A stretch of 64,000 nucleotides of DNA from Cyclobacteriaceae bacterium (lineage in GTDB: Bacteria; Bacteroidota; Bacteroidia; Cytophagales; Cyclobacteriaceae). Position numbers and translations under genes: made by a program. Each line of letters opens with the position of its first letter. Positions within the stretch are counted from its first letter, which is position 1. Location: contig CATQIH010000013.1 in the NCBI GenBank assembly GCA_958296015.1, positions 124,001 through 188,000 of the forward strand. The letters are read 5' to 3'. Of this stretch, positions 17,445-28,857 are shown piece after piece. Below the pieces are notes generated by a model, which ran no database searches, was not told the DNA's origin, and saw only the letters and a program-made list of their open reading frames with translations.

Positions 17445-17798
17445 ATGCCAGGATTTGTTCAAAAGCTAAAGCAGCGATGGAGTCTCAACAGTGGGTTGCA
17501 GGTAGTGCTGGTATTATTGGTCTTTGCCTGTACAGGGTTCACCGTGATGTTTCTGAAAGAACCTTTATACCGATTGGTGGGTATCACTGAACAGACTTCC
17601 GGGTGGATCAGCATTTCTTTTTATATTATAGCCATTTTGCCAGTCTACCAGGTAGTACTGTTGTTTTATGGCTTCCTGTTTGGGCAGTTCGGTTTCTTCT
17701 GGAACTTCGAAAAGCGCATGTTCTCTCGTATCTTTTCAGCAAGGAGTAAGCGCAAAAAAAGCAAAGTACAGACTTCGCCTGTTAAGCAAGCAGATTAA
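17445..17798 (+). CDS. Small two-helix membrane protein (DUF6787-like)
   Basis: This 117-residue protein has two membrane helices (about 19-37 and 56-82), a central GWISISFYIIAILPVYQ region, the motif FGQFGFFWNFEKRMF, and a very basic tail (SARSKRKKSKVQTSPVKQAD). Short Bacteroidota proteins with a similar RW-start, two helices and an FGQF motif exist as an uncharacterised family. No function is known. It lies between the pseudouridine synthase and the convergent atpC. Confidence 0.65.
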   Translation: MPGFVQKLKQRWSLNSGLQVVLVLLVFACTGFTVMFLKEPLYRLVGITEQTSGWISISFYIIAILPVYQVVLLFYGFLFGQFGFFWNFEKRMFSRIFSARSKRKKSKVQTSPVKQAD

Positions 17799-17817
17799 TG
17801 TAGTGTAAAACAACAGA

Positions 17818-18063
17818 TCAATCGATGATTTTCTCTGCCAGTACGCTGATGTTGTTTTTCAGTACTTCCACTACACCACCCTCTACGATAATGCTGTTTT
17901 CTCCACCACTGCCACGGTATGTAATCGCTCCTTTTCCCAGCGAACTCACCAATGGCGCGTGGTTGTTGAGCACCTGAAAAGATCCGTCGCTGCCAGGGAA
18001 GGTAGCAGATTCCACTTCTCCATTGAAAACCTTCTTGTCGGGTGTAATAATTGTCAAATGCAT
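17818..18063 (-). CDS. atpC: ATP synthase F1 epsilon subunit
   Basis: This 81-residue protein is the beta-sandwich half of the epsilon subunit (MHLTIITPDKKVFNGEVESATFPGSDGSFQVLNNHAPLV). It lacks the C-terminal helical hairpin used elsewhere for inhibition, as is usual in Bacteroidota. It links the rotor stalk to the F1 head. It lies downstream of atpD on the same strand, but a 319-bp gap with repeats separates the two, which is longer than in most relatives. Confidence 0.95.
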   Translation of the reverse strand: MHLTIITPDKKVFNGEVESATFPGSDGSFQVLNNHAPLVSSLGKGAITYRGSGGENSIIVEGGVVEVLKNNISVLAEKIID

Positions 18064-18238
18064 AAAGTTGATGGGTTGATGATATGATAAGCTGATGTGA
18101 TGATTAAGTTGATGTGCTGGTTTGAGAGGAGGTATATAATAGATGTTAAATCTGATTTAAGGTTGTTTAAATATCTCGCTTCGATCTGTGGCTAAAGCGT
18201 AAAAATGCATTAAAGTCAGAGACTTAGCTTTATCTAAA

Positions 18239-18261
18239 GGCTTCAGTCACAGACTGAAGCC
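18239..18261. repeat. Dispersed intergenic palindrome, copy 1
   Basis: Arms GCTTCAGTC and GACTGAAGC pair around loop ACA, with one more G-C pair outside. The same core recurs at 38.7 kb, 49.1-49.3 kb and 60.97 kb. No T-run follows on either strand, so it is not a typical terminator. Confidence 0.85.
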
Positions 18262-18307
18262 AGTGTTTGCAGTATTTGCTATATGAAGTGAGTATCTTTT
18301 ATATCCC

Positions 18308-18354
18308 CTCATCTACCTATTAACACATCCTCTCATCTACCTATTAACACATCC
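18308..18354. repeat. Direct repeat, two 23-bp copies
   Basis: The 23 bases at 18308-18330 (beginning CTCATCTACC and ending AACACATCC) recur exactly at 18332-18354, one base apart. The repeat lies between atpD and atpC, upstream of the atpC start on the minus strand. Confidence 0.85.
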
Positions 18355-18382
18355 CTTTATCCTCACATCTCCTCATCAATAA

Positions 18383-19955
<1,573 letters not shown>

Positions 19956-20191
19956 TATATGTCTGCTAACTCGGTTGAAAATATTTCCAAAACCTTTGGA
20001 CATGGTTCATTGGATAGGTATAGTGTGGGGTTTATTGGACAAAGGCTAAATATGGGCAGTTGGCGCAGGCCGCAGAGAGAAAATAGTTTCAACATTACAT
20101 TACAATAGCGTAAGCATAATAGCAAATAGGGCAGAGACTAAAGAGGCAGATGATAAATGAGATTAAAATTGTTGTAATTATATTCAGCTAT

Positions 20192-20225
20192 TTTGTTGTA
20201 TTATTGCCGTTTGTATATAATTTTG
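20192..20225 (+). promoter_or_regulatory. Bacteroidota-type promoter of the SusC gene
   Basis: TTTG at 20192-20195 is followed after 22 bp by TAATTTTG at 20218-20225. The SusC ATG lies about 100 bp downstream, leaving a moderate leader. The rest of the 19889-20325 gap shows nothing else that can be named. Confidence 0.6.
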
Positions 20226-20325
20226 TTTTCTTTTTATGAAACAGTCAGTCTATGGCAAACATAGTTGTCTGATGTTTAGTTTGCAATGAACTAACATAAC
20301 ATACACTCACACTTAACCTATACTT

Positions 20326-23300
20326 ATGAGAATTTTTACGAACGTAAAGCTTATGCTACTGGCAACGTTTGCAGTCCTGCTCTCAGCGGGTATGCTATAC
20401 GCCCAGGAAAGAACGGTGACAGGTACGGTCACCGCGCCTGAAGAGGGAGCACTTCCAGGTGTCAACGTGCTATTGAAAGGAAGCACTACTGGTACAGTTA
20501 CAGACATAGAGGGTAAATATACCTTGGCAGTGCCGCAAGGCGATGATATCCTTGTTTTTTCATCCATTGGATACGTAACACAGGAAGTTTCTATCGATGG
20601 ACGCACCAGCATTGATGTTTCTTTGTCTACCGATGTCAAATCACTACAGGAGGTAGTTGTTATTGGTTATGGTACGCAGGAGAAAAGAGATGCTACCGGT
20701 GCGGTATCCTCTATCAAATCAGAAGATTTTAATGGCGGCGTGATCGCATCTCCTGAACAACTGATTCAGGGAAGGTCGGCTGGTGTGCAGATTACCAACT
20801 CCAGTGGTGAACCGGGTGCGGGCGTCAACATTCGTATACGGGGTACTTCGTCGGTACGAAGTGGCAACAATCCGCTATTTGTAGTAGATGGTGTGCCCTT
20901 GGCAGGAGATAATGTCAGCGCAGGAGGCGTTGATGTAGGTGCTGGGTCTTCGGCTTCCAGAAATCCGCTAAACTTCCTCAACCCCAATGACATTGCCAGT
21001 ATTGATATTCTCAAAGATGCTTCTGCAACAGCTATCTATGGCTCTCGGGGTGCTAACGGCGTGGTATTGATTACAACTAAAAGTGGTAGTGGTGCCAGTG
21101 TGCTAAACTATTCTTACAATATAGGTGTCAGCAACATCACCAAGAAGTATAATTTGTTAGACAGAAACGAGTTTTTGTCGGCATATGCTCAAATTAACAG
21201 CTTACCTGCCGGTGACCCTGCACTTACATCATTGGATTTGGGTGCAAATACGGACTGGCAGGATGAGATTTTGCGTACTGCCATTTCGCAGAACCATAAC
21301 CTTTCTTTTGGTGGAGGAGATGATGCGGGAAACTATCGCTTTTCTCTGGGTTACACCGACCAGCAGGGTATTATCAAAGAAAGTGGCTTGCAGCGATTAA
21401 CTGCCCGGTTCAACGGTTCGCGTGACTTTATCAAAGACAGGCTTAATATTGGTACTCAGCTTACAGTATCTAATGTACGCGATGAAAACGTGCCGATCTC
21501 TGACAATGCAGGAGCTACTGGAGATTTGCTGGGTGCTGCTCTAAAGTTAAATCCAACTTATCCGGTATACCAAGAGGGAGAATTGTATCAAAGAGGTGTT
21601 ACAGAACTAAACCCAGTAGCTTTTTTAGCTTTAAGCGAAGACAATACCAGTACGCTGAGAACACTGGGGAATATGACCTTTGATTTGACCATTACCGATG
21701 ATCTTTCTTTCCGAACCTCTTTAGGTGTAGACCGTTCTACCTCATCACGAAAGGCTGCCTATTCAGGCGATTTGAAAGTACAAGGAATTACAGAGCAGGG
21801 TAGGGCAACTTTTTTAGACCTTGCAAATACGAATACGCTGATGGAAAACTATTTTTCCTATAAAAGTGATCTGTCTGACAATCTAAAGATTGATGCAGTG
21901 TTAGGTTATTCGTACCAACGGTTTCAGTCTGAAAGCAAAACAATACAAGCTGCTGGCTTTAGAGTGACCGATCTAAATATTATTCTTAATAATCTAGCTG
22001 CGGTAGACCAAACAGCAGGAAATGGTGCCATTATAGGCAATACTTCTTATCGGATAGATGAGTTGCAATCTGTTTTTGGGCGTGTAAATCTTAATATCAG
22101 CGACAAGTATTTGCTAACAGGTACTTTGAGAGCAGATGGATCAACCCGTTTTGGGGATAACAATAAATATGGTTATTTCCCTTCTTTTGCTTTTGCATGG
22201 CGACTGTCGGATGAGGAATTTATTCCTGAAGCTTTTACAGACCTGAAATTCAGAGCAGGATACGGAGTTACCGGGAACCAGGAGATTCCCAGCAACTTAT
22301 ATACAGACCGCCAACGTTATAGCGGGGAAGGTTTGAGTGTATCGCCGACCGGTGTAACCATCAATAACAGTAGCCGACTGGCTGTAGCATTCCCTAACCC
22401 TGATTTGAAATGGGAATCCACCAGCCAAATTAACTTAGGATTAGATTTTGGATTACTGAACAATCGGCTGAGGGGTAGTATTGACTATTATAAGAAGAAT
22501 ACTAATGACCTCTTATTCCAAGTGTTTAGTGCGCAACCCGCCCCTCAGCAATTTAGCTGGAGAAATCTTGATGCCGATATTATCAATGAAGGAATAGAAT
22601 TTACCTTAGATGCAGACATTGTAAGCGAAGACAACTTTTCCTGGTCACTGGCAGGTAACGTGGGCTTTAACAACAACCGTGTAGAAAACTTCGCAAGTTT
22701 GGTTAACACAGGAGCAATTAGCGGACAAGGATTAACAGGAGCCTTTGCCCAGCGGATTGCACAGGGCCAGCCTTTGTTTGCCTATTATCTGCGGCCTTTT
22801 GGAGGCTTTGATGATGCAGGGCAGTCTATTTATCCCCAAGGAGATGTACAGCAATTTGTAGGCAGAGGTCCTCTCCCTACTGCTAGTACAGGTTTGACTA
22901 ATAATTTCACCTATGGGTCATTCGACCTGAGTTTCTTCTTCAACGGGCAGTTTGGCCAGTATTTATACAACAATACTGCGAATGCTTTCTTCACGGCCGG
23001 AGCATTAGGAGGGGGAAGTAACGTAACACAAAATGTGGTAGGCAATGGTGAGTCAAGAGGAAATGCGCCGGATGTCTCTACGCGTTTTCTGGAAAAAGGG
23101 TCTTTTGTGAGACTTCAGAATGCTACTTTGGGTTATAATTTCAATACCTCTGGTATTAGTTTCCTCTCTGCTCTCAGATTGTATGTAACGGGTCAGAACC
23201 TGTTTGTAATTACAAATTATAGTGGTCAGGACCCTGAAGTAAACGTAAATAAAGCGATTGACGGGGTGCCTTCATTAGGTATTGATTATACAGCTTATCC

Positions 23301-23343
23301 TAAAGCCAGGACTATTTTGTTTGGAGTGAATGTGTCGTTTTAA
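20326..23343 (+). CDS. SusC/RagA-family TonB-linked outer-membrane transporter
   Basis: This 1005-residue protein has a signal peptide ending at LYA-Q, a carboxypeptidase-regulatory-like domain (about 29-105, VTGTVTAPEEGALPGVNVLLKG), a TonB plug (LQEVVVIGYGTQEKRDATGAVSS..GVQITN..IRIRGTSS) and a 22-strand barrel ending in a final aromatic residue (FGVNVSF). It imports large substrates across the outer membrane using TonB energy, together with its SusD lid, encoded 21 bp downstream. No extra N-terminal signalling (STN) domain is present, so it is probably not a direct anti-sigma trans-envelope regulator. The substrate is unknown; the neighbours suggest peptides, glycans or halogenated organics, but this is conjecture. 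Confidence 0.95.
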   Translation: MRIFTNVKLMLLATFAVLLSAGMLYAQERTVTGTVTAPEEGALPGVNVLLKGSTTGTVTDIEGKYTLAVPQGDDILVFSSIGYVTQEVSIDGRTSIDVSLSTDVKSLQEVVVIGYGTQEKRDATGAVSSIKSEDFNGGVIASPEQLIQGRSAGVQITNSSGEPGAGVNIRIRGTSSVRSGNNPLFVVDGVPLAGDNVSAGGVDVGAGSSASRNPLNFLNPNDIASIDILKDASATAIYGSRGANGVVLITTKSGSGASVLNYSYNIGVSNITKKYNLLDRNEFLSAYAQINSLPAGDPALTSLDLGANTDWQDEILRTAISQNHNLSFGGGDDAGNYRFSLGYTDQQGIIKESGLQRLTARFNGSRDFIKDRLNIGTQLTVSNVRDENVPISDNAGATGDLLGAALKLNPTYPVYQEGELYQRGVTELNPVAFLALSEDNTSTLRTLGNMTFDLTITDDLSFRTSLGVDRSTSSRKAAYSGDLKVQGITEQGRATFLDLANTNTLMENYFSYKSDLSDNLKIDAVLGYSYQRFQSESKTIQAAGFRVTDLNIILNNLAAVDQTAGNGAIIGNTSYRIDELQSVFGRVNLNISDKYLLTGTLRADGSTRFGDNNKYGYFPSFAFAWRLSDEEFIPEAFTDLKFRAGYGVTGNQEIPSNLYTDRQRYSGEGLSVSPTGVTINNSSRLAVAFPNPDLKWESTSQINLGLDFGLLNNRLRGSIDYYKKNTNDLLFQVFSAQPAPQQFSWRNLDADIINEGIEFTLDADIVSEDNFSWSLAGNVGFNNNRVENFASLVNTGAISGQGLTGAFAQRIAQGQPLFAYYLRPFGGFDDAGQSIYPQGDVQQFVGRGPLPTASTGLTNNFTYGSFDLSFFFNGQFGQYLYNNTANAFFTAGALGGGSNVTQNVVGNGESRGNAPDVSTRFLEKGSFVRLQNATLGYNFNTSGISFLSALRLYVTGQNLFVITNYSGQDPEVNVNKAIDGVPSLGIDYTAYPKARTILFGVNVSF

Positions 23344-23364
23344 ATGATTTAAAAAACTATAGAT

Positions 23365-24870
23365 ATGAAATATTGCAAAAATTTATCACTATTTCTCGCG
23401 CTGGGTGTTGCTTACAGCAGCTGTACAGACTTGCAAGTAGATGAAGTAGAATCAATCGTTACCGAAAATGCATCAGGGCAGTTTACAGGAGATGCCTCGG
23501 CATTACTTGAGTCGGCTTACAATCAATTAGAAACATTTAGAAACCAAGATGGTGTATACTCTTTGTACGATCACACATCGGATGAAATGATACCCCCTAC
23601 TCGTGGTACGGACTGGGGAGACAATGGGGTGTGGCGTTTGTTGCATACACAAAACTGGGATGCTACACATCAGTATGTATTGTCTTCCTGGAACATACTA
23701 AACAGTCGGGTATACACAACCAATCAGGTACTTGCCTCTAATGATCCGGCACCTAATCCACAGCAGCTTGCTGAAGCTAGGTTTTTGCGAGCATTTTATA
23801 TGTGGCACGTAATGGATTTGTATGGTCAAGTGCCTTTCCGAGATGTGACAGACGGTGTCAATGTAGACCCCAAAGTATACAACAGAGCTGAGGCATTTGA
23901 TTTTATCATCGCAGATTTGGAAGCAGCTCTGCCTGACTTGGCTGTAACAGGCCCTTCCGCAGAAAACGTAACTGCTACAAAAGCAGCTGCCAATGCAATG
24001 CTGGCAAGAATGTACCTAAATAAAGGAGTGTATTTAAGTACAGTTGATGAAGCAGGCGTTTCAAACATCGTATTTGATCCAGCTGATATGGCGAAGGTAA
24101 TCGCTTATGCTGATGCAGTAACTGCCGATGGTTATTCACTCGAGCCTGACTATTATAATAACTTTACCTCTAGTGCTCAGGCCGAAGTTATTTTTGCAAG
24201 TCCACAAGGATCGCCGGAAAACAGGTACTTTATGACGTTGCATTATGACAATAATCCTAGTGGTTGGAATGGGTTTACTACATTGGCTGATTTCTATGCA
24301 AAGTTTGAAGATAGTGATATTCGTAAAGGAATTCCTGCCAAAAAAGATGGTTCGGAATTCTCAGGTATTGCTCATGGATTTTTGCTTGGACAGCAATATA
24401 GCGATAGTGGTACTGTTATTATCAACAGCAGAAACAACCAGCCATTAGCCTTTACAGAGGATGTCCCTCTCATTGGTGCTACTACGGAACAAGGTATTAG
24501 AGCTATTAAATATCATCCGGCTGACAAAGATCATTATGTTCTACTTCGTTATGCCGATGTATATCTTATGAAGGCTGAAGCTATGATGAGAAGCAACGAT
24601 ATAGCTGGAGCACTAGCCACAGTCAATGAGTTGAGAGCAGTTCGTGGAGCTACGCCACTAGGTGCCCTAGATGAAGCTGCTATGCTAGATGAAAGAGGCA
24701 GAGAGTTGTATTGGGAAGGTATCAGAAGAGTAGACCAGGTGAGGTTTGGTACTTTTGCTACAGGTACCTGGGCCTATAAAGATAATACTGAACCTTTCCG
24801 CGTACTGTTCCCTATTCCGCAGCAGGCCCTGGATTCAAACCCTAACCTCGTGCAGAACCCCGGATACTAA
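23365..24870 (+). CDS. SusD/RagB-family substrate-binding lipoprotein
   Basis: The 501-residue protein has a lipoprotein signal with cysteine in YSSC (residue 20) and the SusD arrangement: an N-terminal TPR scaffold (ARFLRAFYMWHVMDLYGQVPF; AANAMLARMYLNKGVYL) and a C-terminal block (LLRYADVYLMKAEAMMR, then DERGRELYWEGIRRVDQVRFG, FPIPQQALDSNPNLVQNPGY). It forms the surface lid of the SusC barrel. It lies 21 bp after SusC and is followed by a clear terminator, so SusCD form a two-gene transcript. Confidence 0.95.
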   Translation: MKYCKNLSLFLALGVAYSSCTDLQVDEVESIVTENASGQFTGDASALLESAYNQLETFRNQDGVYSLYDHTSDEMIPPTRGTDWGDNGVWRLLHTQNWDATHQYVLSSWNILNSRVYTTNQVLASNDPAPNPQQLAEARFLRAFYMWHVMDLYGQVPFRDVTDGVNVDPKVYNRAEAFDFIIADLEAALPDLAVTGPSAENVTATKAAANAMLARMYLNKGVYLSTVDEAGVSNIVFDPADMAKVIAYADAVTADGYSLEPDYYNNFTSSAQAEVIFASPQGSPENRYFMTLHYDNNPSGWNGFTTLADFYAKFEDSDIRKGIPAKKDGSEFSGIAHGFLLGQQYSDSGTVIINSRNNQPLAFTEDVPLIGATTEQGIRAIKYHPADKDHYVLLRYADVYLMKAEAMMRSNDIAGALATVNELRAVRGATPLGALDEAAMLDERGRELYWEGIRRVDQVRFGTFATGTWAYKDNTEPFRVLFPIPQQALDSNPNLVQNPGY

Positions 24871-24887
24871 TAATGATCTCTACTATG

Positions 24888-24919
24888 AAGCAAGCAGTCT
24901 GTGGATTGCTTGCTTTTTT
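24888..24919 (+). terminator. Rho-independent terminator after SusD
   Basis: A 9-bp stem (AAGCAAGCA with TGCTTGCTT) with a 10-nt loop is followed by T6. It lies 18 bp after the SusD stop. Confidence 0.88.
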
Positions 24920-25033
24920 ATGTTTGTAGCGGTTGCCTGAAAATATGTGAGGTTATGCTAGGCCCGGGCGATTCTCAAGCTTGTCCAGCCGCTCTTTGAT
25001 CTTTTGTATCTCTCTATTATCCACAAACAGCTA

Positions 25034-25315
25034 TCACGCCACGTTGGCTCTTACAATATCTGTGAGGTCATGCATGGATCTTGCCAGAGAGTCCAGGGAG
25101 TGTTCCTGCTTGTCCATGCGTTCGAGCATCTTAATAAGAATGTGCTCATGCTTGTCAAGCCTGTCATTCATGCCAGTAACTTGCTTGTTCATGCCGGTAA
25201 CTTGTTTGTTCACACCAGTAATTTGTTTATTCATGTCTGACATGTGCTCTACCATTTGATCTTGTCTTTGTAAGCTTTCGGCTAACAATTCTACAATACG
25301 TGACTCGTTTTTCAT
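25034..25315 (-). CDS. Small coiled-coil protein with heptad repeats, C-terminus probably lost
   Basis: The 93-residue protein is predicted to be almost all helix, with heptads based on the unit MNKQVTG repeated three to four times (21-bp DNA repeat), then a charged coiled coil (DRLDKHEHILIKMLERMDKQEHSL). It ends at a TGA immediately followed by a TAG (25034-25036, 25031-25033). Beyond these two stops the same frame continues with a convincing coiled coil (REIQKIKERLDKLENRPG) to a TAA at 24953. The original protein was probably about 120 residues. A -7-like element (minus strand 25354-25361) lies upstream. Function unknown. Confidence 0.6.
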   Translation of the reverse strand: MKNESRIVELLAESLQRQDQMVEHMSDMNKQITGVNKQVTGMNKQVTGMNDRLDKHEHILIKMLERMDKQEHSLDSLARSMHDLTDIVRANVA

Positions 25316-25385
25316 AAGGACAACCCGGTTTTAAATTTGTTATACACTATATACAAAGATACACACTTAAGCCTGATAATTACGT

Positions 25386-25393
25386 TATTTTTG
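25386..25393 (+). promoter_or_regulatory. Candidate -7 element upstream of the first FG-GAP lipoprotein (TATTTTTG)
   Basis: The octamer matches TAnnTTTG 72 bp before the ATG at 25465. No -33 box is found at standard spacing. Confidence 0.3.
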
Positions 25394-25464
25394 TATCACT
25401 ACAAAACTACTACGTTTTGCCACGCATAAGGAACGTTAGATAAGTACTTGTCAGTATCTGCTTA

Positions 25465-28400
25465 ATGATTACCTCAATATACGATCTATCCTTAAAAAAG
25501 CTGCTATGGCTTTTGCCCCTGTTCTGCTGGAGTTGCCAGGGAGATAACCACGATGATGACACGCTGTTTACTTCCCTGCCAGCCAGCAAGACGGGAATTG
25601 AGTTTACCAATGAGCTAACGTTTGACAAAGACTTTGACGTGTTTCGGTACCGCAACTACTACAATGGCGGTGGCGTAGCCATAGGCGATATCAACAACGA
25701 TGGCTTCTCTGATGTATACCTCACCTCCAACATGCACAGCAACAAGCTCTTCCTGAACAAAGGCACCAACGAAAACCCTTCCTTTAAGTTTGAAGACATC
25801 ACCGAAACAGCAGGCGTAGGTGGACAAAGAGTATGGTCAACCGGTGTGAGTATGGCCGACGTTAATGGTGATGGCTGGCTGGATATCTACGTCTGCAACT
25901 CAGGAGACGTGAAGGGCGGCAAGCGGGAGAATGAGTTGTTTATCAACAATGGTGACCTCACCTTTACAGAACAAGCAGCCGCCTATGGACTGGACGACAA
26001 GGGCTTCAGCACCCATGCCGTATTCTTCGACTATGACCAGGATGGTGACCTGGACGCATATGTACTCAACAACTCCTTCCGTCCGGTGTCCAGCCTGGGC
26101 TATGAGAATATCAGAAACCAGCGCGACAGCACCGGCGGCGATAAGCTGTATCGCAATGATGATAACCACTTTACAGATGTGAGCAGCCAGGCTGGTATCT
26201 ATGGCAGCGTCATTGGCTTTGGCCTGGGTGTGACCATTACCGATGTGAACCAGGATGGCTGGCTGGATATTTATGTATCCAACGATTTCTTTGAGCGGGA
26301 TTATCTGTATATCAACCAAAAAGATGGTACATTCAGCGATGAGCTTCCGCAGCGTATGGGTCATACCAGTCACTTTTCTATGGGAGCCGATGCTGCCGAC
26401 CTGAACAACGATGGCTATCCGGAAATATTTGTCACCGATATGCTGCCGGAGTCTGACTACCGGCTCAAAACCATGACGCATTTTGATTCTTATGACCTGT
26501 ACCGCACCAAGCTGGCCAATGATTATTATGAGCAATACATGCGCAATACACTACAACTCAACAATGCCAATGGCAATTTTAAAGAAATAGGCCAACTGGC
26601 AGGCGTGCAGGCCAGCGACTGGAGTTGGGGTGCCGTGATCGCCGACTTCGACAACGACCTCAACAAGGAGATATTTATCAGCAATGGCATCTACAAAGAT
26701 GTGACTGACCAGGATTTTATTGCCTACATTGGTAGCGACGCAGCCAAGATGGAAGCCATGCGCAAAGAAACGGTAGACTTCCAGAAACTGGTTGATGAAA
26801 TGCCTTCCAACAAGCTAAGCAATTTCCTGTTCAAAAAAGATAGTAGCCTTACTTTTAAGAACGTAGCAGCTTCCTGGGGGCTGGCCGAACCGTCTTTCTC
26901 CAACGGTGCCGCCTATGGCGACCTGGACAACGACGGCGACCTGGACCTGATCGTAAACAACGTAAACCAGAAGGCATTCGTCTATCGCAACAATAATGAT
27001 CAACTGAACAAAAACCGATACCTTAAACTGTCGTTTGTTGGTCCTGGCAAAAACCGCTTTGGCATAGGTGCCCGTGTGTTGGCTTACACTGGCGGGCAGA
27101 CGGTGATGCAGGAAAACATTCCTACCAAAGGCTTTCAGTCATCAATGGACTATACGATGGTGATGGGCCTGGACAGTCTGCAAACCATAGACAGCCTGAC
27201 GGTGCGCTGGGGCTATGACCACAAAGAGCAGACTTTATACAATGTTGAAACCAACCAGCACCTGACACTGAATATACAGGATGCAAAGCCTGTAACGCGT
27301 GATACCACAAAGGTAATCCCTATTTTCAAGAAACAGCCGAACCTGCTTTCCCCTGCGTTTGTGCATCAAGAAGATCAATTTGTAGACTTTGATTATGAGC
27401 GCATGACTTACCATATGTTGTCCAGGGAAGGACCGGCACTGGCGGCAGGAGACGTGAACCAGGATGGGCTAGACGATTTTTATATCGGAGGAGCCAGCGG
27501 CCAATCAGGCAGTCTGTACCTGCAAACTGCCAGTGGGCAGTTCAAAGCAGTAGCGCAGGAAGTATTTGCCCAAGACAGCATCCATGAAGATGTAGATGCG
27601 CTGTTCTTTGATGCTGACGGCGACGGCGATCAGGACTTATATGTCGTAAGCGGCGGCAATGCCTTCCGTGAAAATGCCAGAGAATACCAGGACAGGCTCT
27701 ACCTGCTGAAGTCGTTCAGCAATGGCAAGCCGGTGTATGAAAGGCGTGAGACAGCCCTGCCCGGTATATATGCTATGGGTTCGTGCGTCAAAAGTGCAGA
27801 CTATGACAATGACGGTGATCTGGACCTGTTTGTAGGCAGCCGGGCGGTGCCTCTTCAGTATGGCCTGCCAGCAGCCAGTTTTATATTGGAAAACGATGGC
27901 AAAGGAAAGTTTACAGACGTTACTTCCCGCATATCGCCCAGGCTTAGCAACATAGGTATGGTGACCGATGCCCAATGGGTAGATGTTGACAACGACGATG
28001 ACCTGGACCTGGTAGTGGTAGGCGACTGGATGCCTGTGACGTTGTTTAAAAACAATGGAGCTAACTTAGAAAGGCTTAGCAATGTGCCCGGCCTTACCCA
28101 ATCCAACGGCTGGTGGAAAAGTATTGAAGTGCGAGACATCAATGGAGATGGCGAAAAGGATTTTATTCTGGGCAACTGGGGGCTTAACTCCTTGTTCAAA
28201 GCCTCAAAAGATAAACCGGTGGAGCTATATATCAGTGATTTTGATGATAACCAAACCATTGATCAGGTATTTGCTTCTTACAAAGGCGATAGCCTGTACC
28301 CAATGGCACTGCGGCATGAACTGGTGATGCAGCTCAATTATCTCAAAAAGGATTTTTTGCACTATCAAGATTATGCTGGTAAAACCCTGACCCAGGTGTT

Positions 28401-28857
28401 TGGTGCCGACAAGCTGTCAGATGCCGTTGTCAACCATGTATATCAATTAGCATCTTCCGTGGTGCTCAACAATGGCGATGGCTCTTATACTTTGCAGCCT
28501 TTGCCGGAGGAAGCTCAGCTTTCTCCTATATTTGCCATTGCTGCTGATCACTTTAACCAGAAAAGTACCGACCCGCAGGAATTTGTGATGGCGGGCAATT
28601 TTTCAGGTGTAAAGCCCGAAGAAGGACGGTACGATGCCAATACAGGTTTGTTGTTGACATACGATAAAAACGGGTGGCGTGAGGTAGATAGCCAGCACGG
28701 CTTGCAGATGACAGGCGAAGTACGCAAAATGGCTATTCTTAGGTCTGTCGGACAAAAAAACATGCTGATTGTAGCCAAAAATAACGATGCTCCGGAAATT
28801 TATGTATATGAAAAAAATCCAGAAGCAGATAGCACCACTGCTCTTACTGATCATTAG
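25465..28857 (+). CDS. FG-GAP/VCBS-repeat lipoprotein with ASPIC/UnbV domain (first copy)
   Basis: This 1130-residue lipoprotein (signal to CWSC) is a repeat beta-propeller protein. Many FG-GAP-type repeats carry calcium-binding loops such as DINNDGFSD, DVNGDGWLD, DLDNDGDLD and DADGDGDQD. An ASPIC/UnbV domain lies at about 510-610 (GKNRFGIGARVLAYTGGQTVMQ..IDSLTVRWG). Such CRTAC1-like proteins are common beside SusCD genes in this phylum, usually on the cell surface, with unproven roles in binding or processing of the imported material. It overlaps the second copy by 50 bp, so the two are translationally linked. The two copies align along their full length. Confidence 0.9.
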   Translation: MITSIYDLSLKKLLWLLPLFCWSCQGDNHDDDTLFTSLPASKTGIEFTNELTFDKDFDVFRYRNYYNGGGVAIGDINNDGFSDVYLTSNMHSNKLFLNKGTNENPSFKFEDITETAGVGGQRVWSTGVSMADVNGDGWLDIYVCNSGDVKGGKRENELFINNGDLTFTEQAAAYGLDDKGFSTHAVFFDYDQDGDLDAYVLNNSFRPVSSLGYENIRNQRDSTGGDKLYRNDDNHFTDVSSQAGIYGSVIGFGLGVTITDVNQDGWLDIYVSNDFFERDYLYINQKDGTFSDELPQRMGHTSHFSMGADAADLNNDGYPEIFVTDMLPESDYRLKTMTHFDSYDLYRTKLANDYYEQYMRNTLQLNNANGNFKEIGQLAGVQASDWSWGAVIADFDNDLNKEIFISNGIYKDVTDQDFIAYIGSDAAKMEAMRKETVDFQKLVDEMPSNKLSNFLFKKDSSLTFKNVAASWGLAEPSFSNGAAYGDLDNDGDLDLIVNNVNQKAFVYRNNNDQLNKNRYLKLSFVGPGKNRFGIGARVLAYTGGQTVMQENIPTKGFQSSMDYTMVMGLDSLQTIDSLTVRWGYDHKEQTLYNVETNQHLTLNIQDAKPVTRDTTKVIPIFKKQPNLLSPAFVHQEDQFVDFDYERMTYHMLSREGPALAAGDVNQDGLDDFYIGGASGQSGSLYLQTASGQFKAVAQEVFAQDSIHEDVDALFFDADGDGDQDLYVVSGGNAFRENAREYQDRLYLLKSFSNGKPVYERRETALPGIYAMGSCVKSADYDNDGDLDLFVGSRAVPLQYGLPAASFILENDGKGKFTDVTSRISPRLSNIGMVTDAQWVDVDNDDDLDLVVVGDWMPVTLFKNNGANLERLSNVPGLTQSNGWWKSIEVRDINGDGEKDFILGNWGLNSLFKASKDKPVELYISDFDDNQTIDQVFASYKGDSLYPMALRHELVMQLNYLKKDFLHYQDYAGKTLTQVFGADKLSDAVVNHVYQLASSVVLNNGDGSYTLQPLPEEAQLSPIFAIAADHFNQKSTDPQEFVMAGNFSGVKPEEGRYDANTGLLLTYDKNGWREVDSQHGLQMTGEVRKMAILRSVGQKNMLIVAKNNDAPEIYVYEKNPEADSTTALTDH

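Larger units (their letters stand above)
18064..18382. other. Repeat-bearing gap between atpD and atpC
   Basis: This 319-bp region interrupts an operon that is normally tight. It holds one copy of the dispersed palindrome (18239-18261), a degenerate relative just upstream (about 18213-18225), a direct repeat (18308-18354), and TGATG-rich simple sequence at 18070-18115. No ORF is seen. The hairpin may affect the relative expression of the two subunits. Confidence 0.6.
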
